Positions 16,455 to 23,955 are shown, counted from the first letter of the stretch. The stretch is DNA of 23,996 nt from Phycisphaerales bacterium UBA1845 (GCA_002338715.1 DDIR01000106.1:1-23996); one strand, 5' to 3'. Numbers and translations: made by a program. Notes: a model not told the origin generated them from the letters alone.

Positions 16455-18161
16455 ATGCTCTGGAGCCAATTCTTCATCCCAACGCTTAAGGAAACACCCG
16501 CCGACGCGGTGGTACCCTCCCATCGGCTGATGCTGCGGGCGGGCATGATCCGCCAAATCGCCGCGGGGGCATACGCCTACCTGCCCATCGGGCATCGGGT
16601 GCTTCGAAAGATCGAAAACATCGTCCGCGAGGAGATGAATCGAGCCGGAGCGATCGAATTGCACATGCCAGCGATGCAGCCGCTCGATCTTTGGAAAGAG
16701 ACCGGACGCGATGTGGCCATGGGCAACACCCTGGTCCACCTGCCCGACAAGAGCTTCCGCCGCGGGACGGTTTTGGGACCGACGCATGAGGAAGTGATCA
16801 CGGAAATCGTCCGGGCATACGTCAGCAGCTACAAGCAGCTTCCGGTGACACTTTATCAGATTCAAACAAAATTCCGCGATGAAGAACGCCCCAAGAGCGG
16901 TGTGCTGCGAACGCGCGAATTTCTGATGAAGGACGCCTACTCCTTCAATCCGTCCCTCGAATCGCTCAACGAAAGTTACGAGCGGATGTACGAGGCGTAT
17001 TGCAAGATCTACGAGCGCTGTGGTCTGCCCTATGTCGCCGTGGAAGCCGACTCGGGCGCGATTGGTGGTGACGCTTCACACGAGTTCATGGTTGTCACCG
17101 ATGCCGGTGAGGATTGGCTCGTTCGGACGGAAGATGGTTCGTACGCTGCAAACGTCGAGCGCGCGGTAATGGCTCCGCTGAAAGCTGGTGCATCACAGGA
17201 GCCCAAGGCGCTCGAAGAAGTCCATACGCCCGGCCACGCGACCATCGACGAAGTGTCGAAGCTGCTCAAATGCAAGCCGTCCGACATGATCAAGACGATC
17301 GTATACAGTGCCGACGGTTCACCGGTTGTGGCGCTGGTTCGCGGTGACCACGAAGTCAACGAAGCCAAGCTGCGCAAGCACCTCGATTGCAAATCGCTTG
17401 AACTTGCGACGGGTGAAACCATTCGCAAAGTCACCGGCGCAGACGTTGGTTTCGCCGGACCGGTCGGACTTTCAGGCGTCCGCATCATCGCCGACCAAGC
17501 CGTCACGATCATGCAGAACGCAGTCACCGGGGCGAACAAATCCGACTACCACTACACCGGCGTGAATCTCGATCGTGACTTTTCGATCAAAGAATACGCC
17601 GACCTGCGCTACGCCGTGCAAGGTGATGCCGCCCTCAATGGCTCGCCCTTCGTCTTCGAAAAATGCATCGAAGTCGGGCACGTGTTCAAACTCGGAACGA
17701 AGTACTCCGACGCGATGAAAGCCACCTTCCTCGATGAAAACGGCAAGAGCATTCCGATCATCATGGGATGCTATGGCATCGGTGTGAACCGCATCCTCGC
17801 CGCGACCATCGAAGCCTCGCACGACGACAATGGCATCTGTTGGCCCGTCAGCATCGCGCCATATGCCGTGCACGTCGTCGCGCTCGACGTGCGCGAAGAA
17901 GCCGTCATGCAAACCGCGATGAAAATTCACGATGAGCTGGAGGCAGCCGGCATCGACGTGTTGCTCGACGATCGTGATGCACGACCCGGAGCGAAATTCA
18001 AAGACGCCGACCTCGTCGGAATCCCCTACCGTGTCACGGTTGGCAAGCGCGGGCTGGGCGATGGCATCGTCGAATTCAAACTTCGCAAGTCGGACGATGT
18101 TCAGAAAATTGCACCGGATGAGATTGCGGGTGTGATTCAAAAGTCGATCGCGGGTTCGTAG
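16455..18161 (+). CDS. proS: Prolyl-tRNA synthetase, bacterial type with editing domain
   Basis: This 568-residue class II synthetase charges tRNA with proline. It begins MLWSQFFIPTLKETPADA, as bacterial ProS does, then SHRLMLRAGMIRQIAAGAYAY (22-42, motif 1 region). Motif 2 is around 138-164 (TKFRDEERPKSGVLRTREF, then MKDAYSF). The INS editing domain that hydrolyses mischarged Ala-tRNA lies at about 225-395, with the conserved Lys in MIKTIVY (Lys280). Motif 3 is GCYGIGVNR (438-446), where most homologues have GVTR or GVSR. The anticodon-binding domain covers about 468-565. The length matches the family. A GTG at 16443 is possible, but ATG 16455 matches the family start; neither has a clear ribosome-binding site. 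The last 86 bases overlap the convergent glycosyltransferase gene. Confidence 0.96.
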   Translation: MLWSQFFIPTLKETPADAVVPSHRLMLRAGMIRQIAAGAYAYLPIGHRVLRKIENIVREEMNRAGAIELHMPAMQPLDLWKETGRDVAMGNTLVHLPDKSFRRGTVLGPTHEEVITEIVRAYVSSYKQLPVTLYQIQTKFRDEERPKSGVLRTREFLMKDAYSFNPSLESLNESYERMYEAYCKIYERCGLPYVAVEADSGAIGGDASHEFMVVTDAGEDWLVRTEDGSYAANVERAVMAPLKAGASQEPKALEEVHTPGHATIDEVSKLLKCKPSDMIKTIVYSADGSPVVALVRGDHEVNEAKLRKHLDCKSLELATGETIRKVTGADVGFAGPVGLSGVRIIADQAVTIMQNAVTGANKSDYHYTGVNLDRDFSIKEYADLRYAVQGDAALNGSPFVFEKCIEVGHVFKLGTKYSDAMKATFLDENGKSIPIIMGCYGIGVNRILAATIEASHDDNGICWPVSIAPYAVHVVALDVREEAVMQTAMKIHDELEAAGIDVLLDDRDARPGAKFKDADLVGIPYRVTVGKRGLGDGIVEFKLRKSDDVQKIAPDEIAGVIQKSIAGS

Positions 18162-19359
18162 ACGCCGACGCGCCGAGTGCGGCCAACCGCTTCGTCAGTT
18201 TATTCATCCAATACGCTGCGTCGAGTTTGCGCGCTTCCGATTGTGCGGCGGTTGCACATGCTTCCAATCGCTTGATGTCGCGCAGTTCTTCAAGCGCCTT
18301 GCGAATGTCATCCGGATTCCGCGAAGAAACGCTAATCCCGCAGCCGGTTTCCGCGACGAATCGATCGACGAACGATCCCGGTGGTACCACGGCCAGGATC
18401 GGACGCCCCATCGCCAGATAGTCCACGATTTTCGACGGGAAGCAGCCCTGAACCTCCTCGGGGTATGGCGTTTCGTGCCCCAGCGCGACGACCAGCACGT
18501 GCGAGTCAGCCAACCGCTGCATCGCTTCGGACCGGTCCAGCCAGCAGACGTCCTGCCCCGCAAGCATTGGGTGCGGCTGGGATAGAAAAGTCAGCGACAC
18601 GCCGTCCATCGACGAAACGCCTTCGATCAACCGGGCGATTGAATCCTCGTGCGCCTGATAGATGCTCCCTGCATAGGTCAACCGCAGGACGTCATCAACG
18701 CATGGCAATGGCATTGCGGATTCGGGCGATTCAATGCAATGCGGCAAGACCCAGGTCTGCCGGACGCCCCGCCGTTGAAAGTGTTCCGCGAATTCACGCG
18801 TCGGCACGATCACGAGCGATGCGAATTTCATCACGCATCGATCCACCCACTCCCAAAATGCACGCTTCGGTCTGTTGCGGGCAATGAGCGTTTCGGCGAA
18901 GAGGTCGTGCATGTAGGCGACGAATGGTTTGTTGACGCTTCGCGCGATCAGCCAACCGACGAGCAAACTATAGCGATGGGGATAGACGGCCAGCACGCGA
19001 TCAATCGAATACTCGCGACAAATGCGTTTGCCCACCCGCCAGAATCGTATCGCCGCGATGATCGACGCAAACCACGTTCGAATCGTTCCGTCGTCATCGG
19101 ACGCACCAGACCAACGGACTTCGTGCGTCGGCAGGTTCGGGATCGCCGTCGCATCGTTCGCATCGAAGCGCCGCATGTCGCGCGTCAGCACGGTGAAGCG
19201 ATCCGCTGGCGCTCGTCCAAAAAGTGTCGCAAGCACCTGCGTCGACGCTCGCTTGGTTGGCGGCCAATGCCAACTGACGACGAGCGTGCGTCCCGTCGAT
19301 TCTGATTGAACACGATCGCGCGATCGCGGGTCAGTTGTCGAAGTGCAGCCGGTTTGCAT
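18076..19359 (-). CDS. Glycosyltransferase family 4-like (group 1) protein
   Basis: This 427-residue GT-B fold protein begins its first Rossmann half with RTLVVSWHWPPTKRAS (24-39). The second half contains VLRLTYAGSIYQAHE and ADSHVLVVALG, and the donor-site region CFPSKIVDYLAMGRPILAV, which matches the GT4 pattern around the nucleotide-sugar binding helix. It presumably adds a sugar from a nucleotide donor to a surface polysaccharide or lipid carrier; donor and acceptor are unknown. No membrane span is evident, so it is cytoplasmic or peripheral. The C-terminal 25-30 residues are encoded within the 3' end of proS on the other strand and look non-conserved, which suggests stop-codon loss and extension into proS. 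ATG 19359 is the only early start; a few unstructured residues precede the domain. It is divergent from the GT2 gene. Confidence 0.85.
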   Translation of the reverse strand: MQTGCTSTTDPRSRDRVQSESTGRTLVVSWHWPPTKRASTQVLATLFGRAPADRFTVLTRDMRRFDANDATAIPNLPTHEVRWSGASDDDGTIRTWFASIIAAIRFWRVGKRICREYSIDRVLAVYPHRYSLLVGWLIARSVNKPFVAYMHDLFAETLIARNRPKRAFWEWVDRCVMKFASLVIVPTREFAEHFQRRGVRQTWVLPHCIESPESAMPLPCVDDVLRLTYAGSIYQAHEDSIARLIEGVSSMDGVSLTFLSQPHPMLAGQDVCWLDRSEAMQRLADSHVLVVALGHETPYPEEVQGCFPSKIVDYLAMGRPILAVVPPGSFVDRFVAETGCGISVSSRNPDDIRKALEELRDIKRLEACATAAQSEARKLDAAYWMNKLTKRLAALGASASTNPRSTFESHPQSHPVQFSEHRPTCEV

Positions 19360-19705
19360 GCATGGATTATCGGAAATGTCGGGCGCCCGCCCGCACCCGC
19401 AAGCCCGAATCCATTCGAAGCGACAGCGCCGTCATTCCCGCGCAGGGCCGTCATTCCCGCGCAGGCGGGAATCCAGGGGAAAAACAGAATCAATCCATGT
19501 GAATACCAGCCCCCGTACAGAGAAGCGTGCAAGAGCAAAACGCCACGGCTGGCTTGAGACCCCAATAGACCCCAAAAGCAGCGATCACGCCTCAAATTCG
19601 CCCGAATTCCGCAGAATGCACCATCAATCCAAAGCCATCGACAGCCGATAATACAATTGAAAACACTGCACGGAATCCGATGAACCTTCGCGAGAGAAGC
19701 ACCGC
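19360..19705. other. Divergent intergenic region between the two glycosyltransferase genes
   Basis: These 346 bases hold the palindrome cluster at 19428-19476 and otherwise no gene. A TACAAT box at 19652-19657 (plus strand), about 50 bases before the GT2 start, is a possible -10 element, but it lacks a clear -35. Confidence 0.5.
19428..19476 (+). repeat. Extragenic palindrome with a 19-bp internal tandem duplication
   Basis: The full palindrome is at 19450-19476. Immediately before it, the half-unit GCCGTCATTCCCGCGCAGG occurs twice exactly (19428-19446 and 19447-19465). This is a head-to-tail partial duplication of the repeat, consistent with replication slippage or aberrant repeat transposition. 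Confidence 0.8.
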
Positions 19706-20749
19706 ATGACGTCCAAATCCACCGCAACGCCCACGACCACCGTCTCCCTCGTGACCACCGTCCTCAATGAGCGCGAAGGTTGCGATGTGTTTCTGCAATC
19801 GTTGATCCATCAGACCCGCCGGCCCGACGAAGTGGTGGTGGTCGATGGCGGTTCGACCGACGGAACGCTCGACGTCATCCGCGCCCATAGCCAGCGCGAC
19901 CCATCGATTCGCCTCATCGAAGCCCCCGGCTGCAACATTGGCCAAGGTCGTAACCTCGGCGTCAAGAACGCGACCGGTCGAATCATCGTCAGCACCGACA
20001 CGGGCTGCCGACTCGAACCGCAGTGGTGCCAAAAAATCGTTCAGCCGTTCATCGATGATCCCGAAGTCGAGTTCGTCGGCGGGACCTACAAGATCGAATC
20101 GCATTCGTCGCTTGAAGAGATCATCGGCGCGGTGACAATGCGCGGCGTGCTTGATCCGATCGATCCCGAAACGTTTAACCCGTCGTGCCGCTCGATGGCG
20201 TATACGAAGGACTTGTGGCAGCGCTCGGGCGGATTTCCGGAATGGACGCCCGTTGACGACAATCTCTTTAACCTGCGCATCCGCCAGATGAATGTGCGCC
20301 GCGCCCATGCAGCCGACGCCATCGTCCACTGGCGACCCCGCCCCACGCTCAAGAGCCTCTACAAACAGTTCCGCGTCTACGCATCGACCACCGGCCACAC
20401 CCAACTCGATGCTGGCGCGACCCGCTACAATCTCCGCAACATTGCCATCACCGTGTGTCTGTTAGCCGCCGGATTCCTGCACCCCGCATTTTGGATCGCC
20501 GGTGCTGCGTCGTTTCTGTACTTCTTCGTCTACAACTACCACAGCAAGTGTCGAAGGGTGGCCAAACGCTGCAAGCTGACCAACGCCTACGAACTGGCGA
20601 TGCTCGTCCACTGGACCGTCGTCGCCGGCGATGCAGTCGGATACCTGCACGCCACCTGGCAACGCATCCGCCGAAATGGCTGGTATGCGAAGATGCTTCA
20701 GCAGTACCTCAATCCGGAGTCAACGGGCCAGCAGTTGGCCGCTCAATGA
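19706..20749 (+). CDS. Glycosyltransferase family 2 membrane protein
   Basis: This 347-residue protein has a GT-A domain at about 12-240. It starts VSLVTTVLNEREGCDVFL, then VVVVDGGSTDGTLDV (43-57) with the nucleotide-binding Asp47. IIVSTDTGCRLEP (93-105) carries the metal-site Asp98. VDDNLFNLRI (183-192) supplies the acidic base region, and the QFRVYASTTG stretch stands where family members have the Q/RxxRW acceptor motif. Two hydrophobic segments (about 245-277) and possibly one more near 298-313 anchor it in the membrane. It resembles transferases for polysaccharide or lipid-linked sugars; the substrate is unknown. ATG 19706 has GAGAGAAG upstream. It is divergent from the GT4 gene, so the two may act in the same surface-glycan pathway. 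Its 3' end is 48 bases before the Rhs fragment. Confidence 0.88.
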   Translation: MTSKSTATPTTTVSLVTTVLNEREGCDVFLQSLIHQTRRPDEVVVVDGGSTDGTLDVIRAHSQRDPSIRLIEAPGCNIGQGRNLGVKNATGRIIVSTDTGCRLEPQWCQKIVQPFIDDPEVEFVGGTYKIESHSSLEEIIGAVTMRGVLDPIDPETFNPSCRSMAYTKDLWQRSGGFPEWTPVDDNLFNLRIRQMNVRRAHAADAIVHWRPRPTLKSLYKQFRVYASTTGHTQLDAGATRYNLRNIAITVCLLAAGFLHPAFWIAGAASFLYFFVYNYHSKCRRVAKRCKLTNAYELAMLVHWTVVAGDAVGYLHATWQRIRRNGWYAKMLQQYLNPESTGQQLAAQ

Positions 20750-20769
20750 CCTTACACGTATTCGGGTGG

Positions 20770-20790
20770 CCTGCCTCCTTCGGAGGCGGG
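20770..20790. other. Hairpin between the GT2 gene and the Rhs fragment, carrying the Rhs ribosome-binding site
   Basis: CCTGCCTCC (20770-20778) and GGAGGCGGG (20782-20790) pair over nine positions (one G-T) around a TTC loop. The right arm contains the GGAGG that serves ATG 20798, so the folded RNA would hide it. No T-run follows, so terminator function is doubtful. Confidence 0.4.
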
Positions 20791-20797
20791 GGAATCG

Positions 20798-22171
20798 ATG
20801 ATCATCGTCGATAAACACGCATCCACCTACGACGACAACGGAAACCTCACGTACGACGACAACGGCAATCTCACCTTCGACGGCAACTTCAAATACACCT
20901 ACGACGCCTGGAATCGGCTTGTTAAAGCGACGCTGGACGACACGGACGTGACCATCCACGAAGCCGCCTTCGACGGTCTGGGGCGGCGGGTGTCGAAAAC
21001 CGTGTCGAATTCCGGTGACCTCGACGGCGTGACGGAGTATTATCACAATAGCAATCGAATCATCGAGACGCGGGACGGCAGCGGGAACCTGGAGACGCAG
21101 GTGTACCACGGGACAAAATACATCGACGAGGTCGTCGGGCAGCGCATCGCCGACATGGGCCGCGTCTATGTCCATCAGGACGCCAACTACAACGTCACGG
21201 GGACGACCGACCTGACGGCCAGACAGATCGAACGCAATTACTATTCGCCGTATGGGCAACTTGAGGTTGCGGTGGATTCGCATCCGTTTGATTATGATGG
21301 CGACGGTGATGTGGATGCTGATGATTACGCCGTTACCACCAACGGCACTTGCACAGGAACGGCCACCGGCGATTGCCGAAGAATGGATGCCGACGCGGAC
21401 GGTAATGTGGATAGCGCTGACCAATCCACAATTAGCACCTACATAGCCGAACTGACGACTGACACAGAATTGGAACGTATTCCGGCAGCAACTGAAAGCC
21501 ATCGCGGAAATAATTTCGGACATCAGGGCCTTGTGTTTGATTCTGAGCTCGCGTCGTATCAAAATCGGGCGAGGCAGTACGCACCAATGCCAAGACGATT
21601 CTTTCAACAGGACCCTCTGACCATTCGTCCTACCGAAGTCACCGGGTTCCAGGACGGACTAAATGCCTACGCGATCTACCGGGGCAATCCAGCAAGTTTT
21701 CGCGATCCGTCCGGTTTGGCCTGCACAATCAAGTATAAATGCTGTCCAACTGGCGGTGGGACGCTAACGGGTTGCACGCGTTCGTGTCCTCACACATGTA
21801 CAGAAAGTAGTCGCGTAGATTCATTCGGCGGCGAGCTAGGGTGCGACGATATACCTCCCGGTGCAACTACAACCACCTCAACAACGCAGACAAGCAAATG
21901 TTGCATAGCGACAGGAGGATTAATAGGAACACCCAAGGCGTGTCCAACCACATGTTATAGCGATACAAAAGTATACAATACAATGTCAGAGACTCCGACG
22001 CGGAATTGTTCGAGAGCTGGATGTGGAGGAAATTGTGGCTCGGCAAAGGTCATATGTAATAAAGGGTGTTCAAAGCTGCCGCCAGGGCTAAAGCAAGCAT
22101 GCAAGGCATCCTGCTCGCTTGCGGAGTTAACGTGTGTCGATTCATGTAATGTATGGTGTCAAAACCCTTAA
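20798..22171 (+). CDS. Truncated Rhs/YD-repeat protein with dockerin-like loops and Cys-rich C-terminal tip
   Basis: This 457-residue protein is the C-terminal end of an Rhs family protein; complete ones exceed 1,000 residues. YD-type repeats come first (YDDNGNLT twice, FDGNFKYTYDAWNRLVKA, 11-44), then core sequence to SPYGQLEVAVDSHPF (150-164). Two EF-hand loops of the dockerin type, DxDxDGxVxxxD, follow at 165-176 and 197-208. The Rhs core then resumes (GHQGLVFDSELASYQNRARQ, 241-260) and ends with RFFQQDPL and the boundary FRDPSGLA (301-308). The tip (309-457) has 21 cysteines. It contains two KCC...CPxTC units offset by 52-53 residues and a run of CxxxC pairs (420-454). The tip resembles no toxin I know; it could be a disulfide-rich effector or a surface-binding domain. 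There is no signal peptide or N-terminal shell, so this is an orphan fragment or depends on recombination. GGAGG at 20782 supports the start. Confidence 0.8.
   Translation: MIIVDKHASTYDDNGNLTYDDNGNLTFDGNFKYTYDAWNRLVKATLDDTDVTIHEAAFDGLGRRVSKTVSNSGDLDGVTEYYHNSNRIIETRDGSGNLETQVYHGTKYIDEVVGQRIADMGRVYVHQDANYNVTGTTDLTARQIERNYYSPYGQLEVAVDSHPFDYDGDGDVDADDYAVTTNGTCTGTATGDCRRMDADADGNVDSADQSTISTYIAELTTDTELERIPAATESHRGNNFGHQGLVFDSELASYQNRARQYAPMPRRFFQQDPLTIRPTEVTGFQDGLNAYAIYRGNPASFRDPSGLACTIKYKCCPTGGGTLTGCTRSCPHTCTESSRVDSFGGELGCDDIPPGATTTTSTTQTSKCCIATGGLIGTPKACPTTCYSDTKVYNTMSETPTRNCSRAGCGGNCGSAKVICNKGCSKLPPGLKQACKASCSLAELTCVDSCNVWCQNP
20881..21292 (+). repeat. Rhs core direct repeat, copy 1
   Basis: This copy aligns without gaps to 23544-23955 (constant offset 2,663). 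I count about 25 mismatches in 412 bases, roughly 94% identity. Eight of the 25 mismatches fall in the last 52 bases, and similarity stops abruptly after the HPFD codons, where the dockerin-like insertion begins here. Confidence 0.95.
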
Positions 22172-23059
22172 ATGGTAGAGATTATGCAAGAAGAACCTCC
22201 GGCCGGCTTGTGGCCAAGAGTCGTTGTCGTTTCGATGATGTTTGTTGCAATTGCATGTACGGCGGAACCCATAGGTGAAGCTGAACGGGTTGCACGATTG
22301 CCAGAATTCGCTTTTTCCAATATCTCCTTTGTGCAAGTCCCAGCAGGAGAAGCACGCCTAGGCTCATCTGCCGCTGAGATTCCGAATGGGCTAGAAGAAT
22401 CCGAGAAACAACGGATTGTCAGGTTCGAAGACTCATTTCTTATTTCCAAGTACGAGATTACTAATGCCCAGTTTCGACAGTTTATCCGCGAGACAGCATT
22501 CAAAGGAGATCCAGCGCGCGAAGATTTTCTCTCGCACTTCCATCAGAATGACGGCAACATCATTTTGGACGACGACGATGCCCCCGTAGTGTTTGTGAGC
22601 CGTCTAGATACTTTTGCGTTTTGCAGGTGGCTCTCCAAGCGCGAAGGCAGAGTGTTTCGAATTCCAACTTCGGAAGAATGGGAATATGCCTGTCGAGCCG
22701 GCTCTGCTAAGAATTTTTGCTTCGGAAACGACGCCAAGCAATTGGAGCACTTTGCTTGGATTCAATCGAATTCACATGGCCGAACCCATAATGTCGGGAC
22801 AAAATTGCCTAACTCATGGGGTCTTTATGATGTTCACGGGAATGTCTGGGAATGGTGTAGCGGGGAATTGCCTGAAAAGTTTGCAAGCAAGACAAGCTTT
22901 GACAGCAAGTCAATCGTCGCACCAATTCGAGGCGGGAGCTGTGAGAGTTCTGCCGCATCCTGTCGTTGTGCAGCACAATGGGCAGGATTTCCCCCTGAAA
23001 CCAGACGGGCAACAATCGGGTTCCGTATCGTTTGCGAAATGCCAGATGTAAAGCGATAG
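22172..23059 (+). CDS. SUMF1/FGE-fold (formylglycine-generating-enzyme-like) lipoprotein, probably lacking the catalytic Cys pair
   Basis: This 295-residue protein has a hydrophobic N-terminal segment (about 15-28) ending in AIAC (Cys29), so it is probably a lipoprotein or is exported. The SUMF1/FGE-sulfatase fold covers about 50-290: FVQVPAGEARLGSS, SKYEITNAQFRQFI (92-105), RIPTSEEWEYACRAG (163-177), NSWGLYDVHGNVWEWCSG (214-231), PIRGGSCESSAASCRCA (251-267) and IGFRIV (282-287). True FGE enzymes carry Cys at positions +3 and +8 after RGGS; here +3 is Ser and +8 is Cys264, with additional Cys at +1 and +10. Formylglycine synthesis is therefore unlikely, and a binding role is more probable. 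Start ATG 22172 is the base after the Rhs stop (another ATG is at 22184), so translation is likely coupled. In polymorphic-toxin loci this is the immunity-gene position, but no known immunity protein has this fold to my knowledge. The DNA is more AT-rich than upstream genes. Confidence 0.85.
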   Translation: MVEIMQEEPPAGLWPRVVVVSMMFVAIACTAEPIGEAERVARLPEFAFSNISFVQVPAGEARLGSSAAEIPNGLEESEKQRIVRFEDSFLISKYEITNAQFRQFIRETAFKGDPAREDFLSHFHQNDGNIILDDDDAPVVFVSRLDTFAFCRWLSKREGRVFRIPTSEEWEYACRAGSAKNFCFGNDAKQLEHFAWIQSNSHGRTHNVGTKLPNSWGLYDVHGNVWEWCSGELPEKFASKTSFDSKSIVAPIRGGSCESSAASCRCAAQWAGFPPETRRATIGFRIVCEMPDVKR

Positions 23060-23067
23060 GCGAACAG

Positions 23068-23523
23068 GTGAATAGTACAATTCTTGCCAGGGGATGTTTC
23101 AACCGCCGAAAACCGTATTGGATTATTTGCGCGACCACAATGTTGTTTGCCGCGTTAATTTCAGCTAATTGGTCAATAACGTGTGATTACAATGAAGTTG
23201 GCATAGGTGTTGGCGAAGGCACTGTCTACATTTGGAAGAATACCAATGTAAAGACGAGTAGTGGGCTGCATATCGCGACATCTGAAAAGACTATTTGGCT
23301 CCCGCAATTCATTCAAATGACCAATTTATGGGGAATTGTGATACCTATTTGGATTCCTATTGTTGCTGTGGCCCTTGCGTATGCAATTGACTCCAGATAT
23401 GGACGGTTTGCGCAAGTTGGGCTATGCGAGAATTGCTTCTATGATCTACGAGGAAATCAGAGCGGAGTTTGCCCTGAATGTGGGATGCGGATCGAGATGA
23501 GTGGGACGGCCCAGAGGCCATGA
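23068..23523 (+). CDS. Small two-span membrane protein with C-terminal zinc ribbon
   Basis: This 151-residue protein has two hydrophobic segments (about 17-37 and 87-107) separated by a loop of about 50 residues. It ends in a rubredoxin-like zinc ribbon, CENCFYDLRGN then CPEC, with Cys120/123 and Cys135/138. The C(x)2C(F/Y)DLxGN...CPECG tail is, as far as I recall, frequent in small membrane proteins of Planctomycetota; their role is unknown. GTG 23068 is chosen, eight bases after the preceding stop. A TTG at 23032 overlaps the SUMF1 gene and is a weaker choice. The DNA is AT-rich (23281-23340 is 38% GC by hand count, against 53% in 20881-20940). It is the last gene of the cargo, and its stop lies 20 bases before the second Rhs repeat. 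Confidence 0.75.
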   Translation: MNSTILARGCFNRRKPYWIICATTMLFAALISANWSITCDYNEVGIGVGEGTVYIWKNTNVKTSSGLHIATSEKTIWLPQFIQMTNLWGIVIPIWIPIVAVALAYAIDSRYGRFAQVGLCENCFYDLRGNQSGVCPECGMRIEMSGTAQRP

Positions 23524-23543
23524 CGCATATGGAACCCGGCCAA

Positions 23544-23955
23544 CGGCAACTTCAAATACACCTACGACGCCTGGAATCGGCTTGTTAAAGCGACGCTGGA
23601 GGATGCGGACGTGACCATCCACGAAGCCGCCTTCGACGGTCTGGGGCGGCGGGTGGTGAAAACCGTGTCGAATTCCGGTGACCTCGACGGCGTGACGGAG
23701 TATTATCACAACAGGAATCAGATCATCGAGACGCGGGACGGCAGCGGGAATCTGGAGACGCAGGTGTACCACGGGACGCAATACATCGACGAGGTCGTCG
23801 GGCAGCGCATCGCCGACATGGGCCGCGTCTACGTCCACCAGGACGCCAACTACAACGTCACCGGGACCACCGACCTGACGGCCAGACAAATCGAACGCAA
23901 TTACTACTCGCCATACGGGCAACTCGAGGTGGCGGTGAATTCGCACCCGTTCGAT
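23544..23955 (+). repeat. Rhs core direct repeat, copy 2
   Basis: This is the partner of 20881-21292, in direct orientation with no gaps. The two copies bracket the dockerin-like loops, the Cys-rich tip, the SUMF1-fold gene and the zinc-ribbon gene. Recombination between them would excise about 2.66 kb as a circle or duplicate it. Confidence 0.95.

Noticed and set aside
2836..19476. CRISPR array suggested by repeated 27-base palindromes
   Set aside because: The copies are scattered over 17 kb in both orientations without regular spacers, and there are no cas genes.
22172..23059. Diversity-generating retroelement target (SUMF1/C-lectin fold)
   Set aside because: No reverse transcriptase, template repeat or A-biased near-copy of the 3' end is visible in the window.
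22172..23059. Active sulfatase-maturing enzyme
   Set aside because: The catalytic Cys pair is incomplete (+3 is Ser), no sulfatase gene is nearby and the adjacent tip has no CxPxR motif.
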